A stretch of 64,000 nt of DNA from assembly GCF_964355755.1 (NCBI RefSeq), contig NC_092680.1, positions 12,191,001 through 12,255,000 on the forward strand, in the 5' to 3' direction. Source of the DNA: Antedon mediterranea. Lineage: Eukaryota > Echinodermata > Crinoidea > Comatulida > Antedonidae. The position numbers and the translations under genes were made by a program. The notes below the pieces were generated by a model. That model saw only the letters and a program-made list of their open reading frames with translations. It had not been told where the DNA came from and did no database searches. Numbering within the stretch: position 1 is the stretch's first letter; the number at the start of each line of letters is the position of its first letter. Below, piece after piece: positions 59,001 through 64,000 of the stretch.

Positions 59001-62000
59001 TATATGTTCAATCAAATGTTAAATTAAATTTTTTGTTTTATTTCAGACCAAGAAATAGTGTGTAGAGTAGTAATGTATTTCCAACTATTATAATTGTTTG
59101 TTTATTGTTTATTTTTTTTTAAAATATGTATGTTAATTACAAAAATCTATTTTTTAGAGTTCGTAGAGTATCACCACTCTGTCTCAGGTCCAAATTTTGA
59201 GGTGTACATGCAGTACACTTTAAAATTATTTATTATTTTGTTAGTATTTAATAGAATGTGTGTTTGTTTTATTTTAATCTATGCTTAAATCCACCACATT
59301 CAAATTCGGATGTGGCATACACTTTCATATTAACATCATCCACCAGATAACTGCATGCATGTTTATTTGTTTAGTAGTTTATAGAATGTGTTTGTATGTT
59401 TGTTTTTTTTTTATTTAATCTATGCTAATTTTTCAGATTCAAATCCTGATGTGGCATACACTTTCATATTAACATCATCCACCAGATAACTGCATGCATG
59501 TTTATTTATTTAGTAGTTTATAGAATGTGTTTGTGTGTTTGTTTTATTTTAATTTAATCTATGCTAATCACTCAGATTCAAATCCTGATGTGGCATACAC
59601 TTTCATATTAACATCATCCACCAGATAACTGCATGAATGTTTATTTGTTTAGTAGTTTATAGAATGTGTTTGTATGTTTGTTTTATTTTAATTTAATCTA
59701 TGCTAATCACTCAGATTCAAATCCTGATGTGGCATACACTTTCATATTAACATCATCCACCAGATAACTGCATGCATGTTTATTTGTTTACTAGTTTATA
59801 GAATGTGTTTGTGTGTTTGTTTTTAAAAAATTTAATCTATGCTAATTTTTCAGATTCAAATCCTGATGTGGCATACACTTTCATATTAACATCATCCACC
59901 AGATAACTGCATGCATGTTTATTTGTTTAGTAGTTTATAGAATGTGTTTCAGTTTTTGTTTTTTTTAATTTAATCTATACTAATTTTTCAGATTCAAATT
60001 CGGATGTGGCATACACTTTCATATCTCACATCATCCACCAGATAACTGCATGCATGTTTTTTTTGTTTAGTAGTTTATAGAATGTGTTAATCCATGCTAA
60101 TCACTAAAATCTATTTCTTTTATAGAATGCTATCATAGCTCAGCTGGTAGAGCATCGGCACTCTTGTCGAAGGTCTCGGGTTCAAATCCTGATGTGGCAT
60201 ACACTTTCATATTAACATCATCCACCAGATAACTGCATGCATGTTTATTTGTTTAGTAGTTTATAGAATGTGTTTGTGTGTTTGTTTTATTTTAATTTAA
60301 TCTATGCTAATTTTTCAGATTCAAATCCTGATGTGGCATACACTTTCATATTAACATCATCTACCAGATAACTGCATGCATGTTTTTTTGTTTAGTAGTT
60401 TATAGAATGTGTTTGTGTGTTTATTTTACTTTAATTTAATCTATGCTAATCACTCGGATTAAAATCCTGATGTGGCATACACTTTCATATTAACATCATC
60501 CACCAGATAACTGCATGCATGTTTATTTGTTTAGTAGTTTATAGAATGTGTTTGTGTGTTTATTTTTGTTAATTTAATCTATGCTAATCACTCAGATTCA
60601 AATCCTGATGTGGCATACACTTTCATATTAACATCATCCACCAGATAACTGCATGCATGTTTTTTTTGTTTAGTAGTTTATAGAATGTGTTAATCTATGC
60701 TAATCACTAAAATCTATTTCTTTTATAGAATGCTATCATAGCTCAGCTGGTAGAGCATCGGCACTCTTGTCGAAGATCTCGGGTTCAAATCCTGATGTGG
60801 CATACACTTTCATATTAACATCATCCACCAGATAACTGCATGCATGTTTATTTGTTTAGTAGTTTATAGAATGTGTTTGTGTTTTGTTTTATTTTAGTTT
60901 AATCTATGCTAATTTTTCAGATTCAAATCCTGATGTGCCATACACCTTCATATTAACATCATCCACCAGATAACTGCATGCACGTTTTTTTGTTTAGTAG
61001 TTTATAGAATATGTTAATCCATGCTAATCACTAAAATCTATTTCTTTTATAGAATGCTATCATAGCTCAGCTGGTAGAGCATCGGCACTCTTGTCGAAGG
61101 TCTCGGGTTTGAATCCTGATGTGGCATACACTGTCATATTAACATCATCCACCAGATAACTGCATGCATGTTTTTTTGTTTAGTAGTTTATAGAATGTGT
61201 TTGTGTGTTTATTTTATTTTAATTTAATCTATGGTAATCACTCAGATTCAATTCCTGATGTGGCATACACTTTCATATTAACATCATCCACCAGATTACT
61301 GCATGCATGTTTATTTTTTATTTACTTTGTAATTGTTTTTAAATACTTTAATTTTCGCTGTATGTCTTAATCCATGCTAATTTCTTAGCTTACTTGTGAT
61401 GCAAATCAAAGTTATATAGGTAAGTTATACATTTACATTTTTTTTTTGGTTGGCAATCCTGAATATATTAAGTTCAGACAACAAAAAGTCTGTAAATTTG
61501 CAGGTAACCTTTTATTTATAAAATTATTATAAAGTTTCATTTTTTGATAGATAATTAATAGTTTCAATTTAAAAATAAATGTGTACCTTTTATTGACAAA
61601 AACAATTCATTTTATCTATGCTGGAGAATTATAATTACCTAATTTCTACTACTAACTACTACATTTAGGTCAAATACAAAGTTCTCTTTATCCCAAATAA
61701 TTACTATTAATTTAGATAACCAATCCCAGACACTAATAAATAAAATTACTGTAATAACAATTGTAATATAATAATAATTATGTCATGGGTCAACTTTCGG
61801 ATCCTGAACTTTGTTTTCCAAGAATGGACTTATTTTTAATGTCATTAAAGTCTTTTTAACTTCTATAGAGCCATCTACAACAATGAGCCGGTTCAAGGCC
61901 TACATGTTAGAAACTTTAAAAATACCGGCAAAGCATGCAGCACAGGTCATAAAGGGGATAGAGGGAATTTGGAGTGAAGCAGGGGAGAAGGGATATTCTC

Positions 62001-63140
62001 CAAAGATATTAAAGACGTAACATTTTTTTATTACAATTATATTAATAGAAAAAGGAAGAAGCCAAACAATTTAAATTTCATTTAGCATTAAAATAAAAAG
62101 TTTTCTTAAATGTCAGCTATAGATTGTGAGTATAATGTATTATTGCCTGCTACCTTCATTTTCTTGAAGGAAGAAATAAATGTTAAGTTGAATTTGAATT
62201 GAATTTTAAACCATGTGAAGTTACCATGAATCACTCGATCCTAATTACTATAATGAAGATATTACATATTTTAATATTTGATTTTTGTGTATTGTACTCT
62301 TCTTTTCATTTTTTTAAAAATAATTGTTTAGTGCTGTTAGCCATTTACAATTGAAGCTTGCTGGCTCCACGTTAAGACACTACCTGTGCTCCTTTGTGAA
62401 AATATTGGACTACATTTCAATATACGAATCTAAATCTGTTTCGCTTGCCGAAATATACAAGTGCAAAGATGCATGCAAAGGCCTGAGCAAAGCTCTCAGA
62501 AAACGCATTTCTGAAGAGAAGGCCAAAAAGCACGAAGAAATTGAAGGTAACATCTACTGAATTAAAGTTTTTCTTTTCATCAAATGTTTGAAAGTCATAT
62601 TATTTAAATTGAAATAATAATAATAATATGTTTTAATTTTCTTTTAAGGTGATCTAGTTTCGGCGGACGAACAATCCCATTATCTCAGAAAATCTGAGAA
62701 AACAATTAAAAGCATAGTTGGTATGTTTTTTTATATATTATTTCTTTATCCATAAAATGTATTGATAATCATAAGATTTATCATATTGTATGTTATTAGG
62801 TAAAGACTAGGAGAAACTAGGAGAAATAACTATAACTAACCTTAATCCTAGCTTATTTAGTCATTGTGTTAGTAAAGGTAATTAGGTATAGGTAAAATGT
62901 TGATTATGATATTGTTCTAAGGTTCACCTGTATTTACCAGGACAAGGTCACTATGTAAATGATCAAAATCCTTTTACTAAACTAAGTACAGTAGTAGTTA
63001 ATTGATTTCCAAGTACCCTTAATCTATCTGGGTGCATTCTTGCACAATATTATTATGGTTGTCTGGCTGGCTATCCTTTTACTTTTACTATTGATATATA
63101 AAAATGTAGTATGTTACCTTTTATTTCAGGCATTGGATGA
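56060..63140 (+). CDS. Acidic two-zinc-finger protein with recombinase core-binding-like C-terminus
   Basis: Exons: 56060-56094 (ATG at 56071), 56549-56596, 56898-56927, 57411-57620, 57809-57838, 58032-58056, 58380-58507, 58871-58970, 61389-61419, 61869-62016, 62332-62546, 62649-62720, 63130-63140 (TGA). All junctions are GT-AG. From the third exon on, phases agree at every junction, giving about 356 residues. Layout: short N-terminus, long Glu-rich tract, finger 1 (CILCGRISRYLASHLEKAH), finger 2 (CSVPGCSAKNLARYDMHLQRKH), then a basic helical segment (MSRFKAYMLETLKI ... STLRHYLCSFVKILDYI). That segment reminds me of the N-terminal half of tyrosine-recombinase-like genes common in marine invertebrates. 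The catalytic half is absent. The second exon has a run of eight T that puts a TAA in the frame from 56071; one T fewer would restore it, or translation may start at the ATG at 56914. A poly(A) signal lies at 63228. Confidence 0.65.
56549..56596 (+). CDS. Zinc-finger gene, exon 2 with T8 run
   Basis: Acceptor TTTTATAG, donor CTG/GTAAGT. Encodes QPDELTESDFF, then meets TAA because of eight consecutive T (56575-56582). The downstream exons need the frame reached with one T fewer (NHEDC...). Confidence 0.5.
56898..56927 (+). CDS. Zinc-finger gene, 30 bp microexon
   Basis: Acceptor TTATTAG, donor AAAGT/GTAAGT. Encodes SKEDYMSDKV in the frame of the later exons and holds an ATG at 56914-56916 that could be an alternative start. 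Confidence 0.55.
57411..57620 (+). CDS. Zinc-finger gene, Glu-rich exon
   Basis: Acceptor TATTAATAG, donor GAGAT/GTAAGT. 210 bp reading SEDGEFEKKENKEEENMEEEE and on to EEVVEM, almost all Glu with Lys, Met and Asn. Its GAGGAG/GAAGAA composition is repeat-like, yet phases on both sides match. The Leu/Ser-rich frames on the other strand are artefacts of this composition. Confidence 0.7.
57809..57838 (+). CDS. Zinc-finger gene, 30 bp microexon (basic)
   Basis: Acceptor TTGTTTAG, donor AA/GTAAAT. Encodes YSDFQKKGKK; joins phase 2 to phase 2 between the Glu-rich exon and 58032-58056. Confidence 0.55.
58032..58056 (+). CDS. Zinc-finger gene, 25 bp microexon (basic)
   Basis: Acceptor TTTTTATTAG, donor GCT/GTAAGG. 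Encodes KDIEKKKA, returning the frame to phase 0 before the first finger exon. The run of Lys across this and the neighbouring exon could be a nuclear signal. Confidence 0.55.
58380..58507 (+). CDS. Zinc-finger gene, finger 1 exon
   Basis: Acceptor TGCCTACAG, donor AG/GTGAGT. Encodes NRKLLTCILCGRISRYLASH and on through LEKAHKIINREI to ARKR. Pattern C-x2-C-x9-H-x4-H, a C2H2-type finger with a short middle. Confidence 0.72.
58871..58970 (+). CDS. Zinc-finger gene, finger 2 exon
   Basis: Encodes GKKKARHSCSVPGCSAKNLA then RYDMHLQRKHKFP, pattern C-x4-C-x10-H-x4-H, donor CCT/GTAAGT. The acceptor used (GATAAAG at 58870) keeps the frame. A stronger-looking one (TTTTCTAG) 16 bp upstream would bring stops into frame. 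A TACTAAT branch-point-like word lies just before. Confidence 0.68.
59047..59058 (+). CDS. Zinc-finger gene, possible alternative last exon (TKK-stop)
   Basis: Acceptor TTTTATTTCAG followed at once by ACC AAG AAA TAG in the phase left by 58871-58970. Using it would end the protein after finger 2, giving a short isoform without the recombinase-like part. No clear AATAAA follows closely. Confidence 0.4.
   Translation, partial: TKK
60129..60199 (+). repeat. tRNA-like head, copy 1
   Basis: 71 bp with A-box TAGCTCAGCTGGTAGAGC, D-stem GCTC/GAGC, and B-box/T-arm CGGGTTCAAATCC. The acceptor stem pairs partly (GCTAT with GTGGC using G-T pairs) and the anticodon stem is poor, so it is a tRNA relic or SINE head rather than a working tRNA. 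Confidence 0.7.
60732..60802 (+). repeat. tRNA-like head, copy 2
   Basis: Same 71 bp as copy 1 except for GAAGATCTC in place of GAAGGTCTC before the T-arm. Confidence 0.7.
61056..61126 (+). repeat. tRNA-like head, copy 3
   Basis: Same as copy 1 except the T-loop reads GGGTTTGAATCC. Confidence 0.7.
61389..61419 (+). CDS. Zinc-finger gene, 31 bp microexon
   Basis: Acceptor TTTCTTAG, donor ATATAG/GTAAGT. Encodes LTCDANQSYI and supplies the G that with AG of the next exon makes GAG. It bridges phase 0 to phase 1 exactly, across a 2.4 kb intron full of tandem repeats. Confidence 0.55.
61869..62016 (+). CDS. Zinc-finger gene, exon 10 (helical, basic)
   Basis: Acceptor TTCTATAG, donor AC/GTAACA. 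Encodes EPSTTMSRFKAYMLETLKIP and AKHAAQVIKGIEGIW to SPKILKT. Reads as amphipathic helices. Confidence 0.65.
62332..62546 (+). CDS. Zinc-finger gene, exon 11 (core-binding-like helices)
   Basis: Acceptor TTGTTTAG, donor GAAG/GTAACA. Encodes AVSHLQLKLAGSTLRHYLCS, FVKILDYISIYES and KGLSKALRKRISEEKAKKHE. The STLRHYLCSFVKILDYI stretch is like the helix pair of a recombinase core-binding domain, by memory of the family only. Confidence 0.65.
62649..62720 (+). CDS. Zinc-finger gene, exon 12
   Basis: Acceptor TTCTTTTAAG, donor GTTG/GTATGT. Encodes DLVSADEQSHYLRKSEKTIK then SIV, phases matched on both sides. Confidence 0.6.
63130..63140 (+). CDS. Zinc-finger gene, terminal coding exon
   Basis: Acceptor TTATTTCAG, then GC ATT GGA TGA, ending the protein ...SIVGIG. 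A poly(A) signal follows 88 bp later. The short coding part makes it less certain; an alternative exon beyond the window cannot be excluded. Confidence 0.45.
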
Positions 63141-63227
63141 TTGGCAATTTTAATTTTATTAAATTAAACTAGGAGAATGGGAAAAGTAAACTATTTTAAA
63201 GGCAAAAATATTCACACATAATTTTAT

Positions 63228-63233
63228 AATAAA
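63228..63233 (+). terminator. Poly(A) signal AATAAA of the zinc-finger gene
   Basis: AATAAA within ATAATAAATAAATAACC, 88 bp past the TGA and just before the tRNA-derived repeats resume. Confidence 0.45.
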
Positions 63234-63394
63234 TAAATAACCTTATTTCTGAACATTTACATCTAGTTCAAATCCTGATGTGTCATACATCATCCACTCA
63301 ATAACTGTGTATTTAATTTTTAATATTTTGTTTTAGTGGTTTATAGAATGTGTTAATCCATGCTAATCACTAAAATCTATTTCTTTTATAGAAT

Positions 63395-63465
63395 ACTATC
63401 ATAGCTCAGCTGGTAGAGCATCGGCACTCTTGTTGAAAGTCTCAGGTTAAAATCCTGATGTGGCA
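63395..63465 (+). repeat. tRNA-like head, copy 4 (degenerate)
   Basis: Starts ACTATC, and the B-box is decayed (CAGGTTAAAATCC); also TTGTTGAAAGTC in the middle. The most diverged of the five. Confidence 0.65.
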
Positions 63466-63722
63466 TACACTTTCATATTAACATCATCCACCAGATAACT
63501 GCATGCATGTTTTTTTTTTGTTTAGTAGTTTATAGAATGTGTTTGTGTGTTTATTTTACTTTAATTTAATCTATGCTAATCACTCAGATTCAAATCCTGA
63601 TGTGGCATACACTTTCATATTAACATCATCCACCAGATAACTGCATGCATGTTTATTTGTTTAGTAGTTTATAGAATGTGTTAATCCATGCTAATCACTA
63701 AAATCTATTTCTTTTATAGAAT

Positions 63723-63793
63723 GCTATCATAGCTCAGCTGGTAGAGCATCGGCACTCTTGTCGAAGGTCTCGGGTTCAAATCCTGATGTGGCA
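63723..63793 (+). repeat. tRNA-like head, copy 5
   Basis: Identical by eye to copy 1 over 71 bp. Confidence 0.7.
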
Positions 63794-64000
63794 TACACTT
63801 TCATATTAACATCATCCACCAGATAACTGCATGCATGTTTATTTGTTTAGTAGTTTATAGAATGTGTTTGTATGTTTGTTTTATTTTAATTTAATCTATG
63901 CTAATCACTCAGATTCAAATCCTGATGTGGCATACACTTTCATATCTAACATCATCCACCAGATAACTGCATGCATGTTTATTTATTTAGTAGTTTATAG

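Larger units (their letters stand above)
59290..61320 (+). repeat. Tandem repeat derived from a tRNA-like sequence, intron array
   Basis: About 14 units of 130-190 bp, each with CCTGATGTGGCATACACTTT, ATCATCCACCAGATAACTGC and TTTAGTAGTTTATAGAATGT. Short units (about 135-145 bp) start at a TTCAAATCCTGATGTGGCA that is the T-arm and 3' end of a tRNA-like sequence. Long units (about 190 bp) carry the whole tRNA-like head with both A- and B-box. The array fills the intron between 58970 and 61389. Confidence 0.9.
63250..64000 (+). repeat. Tandem repeat derived from a tRNA-like sequence, 3' flank array
   Basis: Same units as 59290-61320, five or so, with two tRNA-like heads. It runs off the right edge of the window. 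It starts within about 20 bp of the zinc-finger gene's poly(A) signal. Confidence 0.88.

Noticed and set aside
60129-63793. Functional tRNA genes
   Set aside because: A- and B-boxes are good, but the anticodon stem does not pair and the acceptor stem is weak; every copy sits inside a tandem repeat unit.

Overview
The window is intron-rich, AT-rich animal nuclear DNA dominated by repeats. A Ty3/gypsy element with the integrase-before-reverse-transcriptase order of the Gmr1 group (described from deuterostomes), a Tx1/L1-like LINE, GT-AG introns with short exons, and stretches dense in TAGGCC words all fit an invertebrate deuterostome such as an echinoderm or hemichordate. That placement is inference; the species cannot be fixed from the sequence.

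Layout. 1-3132: minus-strand Tx1/L1-like LINE with both ORFs broken; its 5' end abuts satellite DNA. 3133-8640: left flank of a candidate very large DNA transposon, made of an ~88-90 bp satellite (A), a ~187 bp satellite (B, interrupted by a SINE-like insertion) and an inner core. 10056-14785, probably reaching a non-coding first exon near 16012-16150: a minus-strand gene of at least nine coding exons, recognised as the DUF6729-associated, DDE-transposase-like family. It is complete in domain content but carries two frameshifts and one stop. 16374-20020: right flank, with an inverted copy of the inner core followed by satellites B and A. 20021-24226: AT-rich spacer with a 1.56 kb inverted-repeat element and a 584 bp solo LTR with an ACAG target duplication. 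24227-47438: about 23 kb of a ~20 bp GA-rich satellite (core GATAGATCAGCGAGAGAGA) containing nested tandem duplications of about 0.5, 1.7, 1.9 and 4.6 kb. 47439-54891: a young, full-length Gmr1-like retrotransposon on the minus strand, inserted in the satellite with a GGGAG target duplication and two 1295 bp LTRs that differ at about four positions. 54892-55030: the satellite resumes. 55031-63240: a plus-strand gene of about 13 coding exons encoding an acidic protein with two C2H2-like fingers and a helical segment like the N-terminal (core-binding) part of tyrosine-recombinase-type proteins, without a catalytic domain. Its largest intron and its 3' flank hold tandem repeats grown from a tRNA-like sequence.

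The only host-like gene is the zinc-finger gene at the right. The other coding sequence belongs to mobile elements. The best candidate for something undescribed is the 3.1-20.0 kb structure: a multi-exon transposase-like gene with its own CCAAT/CRE-like promoter, between multi-kilobase flanks that share an inverted core and the same two satellites in the same order. All boundaries, splice sites and family calls come from reading the sequence; no alignment or database search was run.
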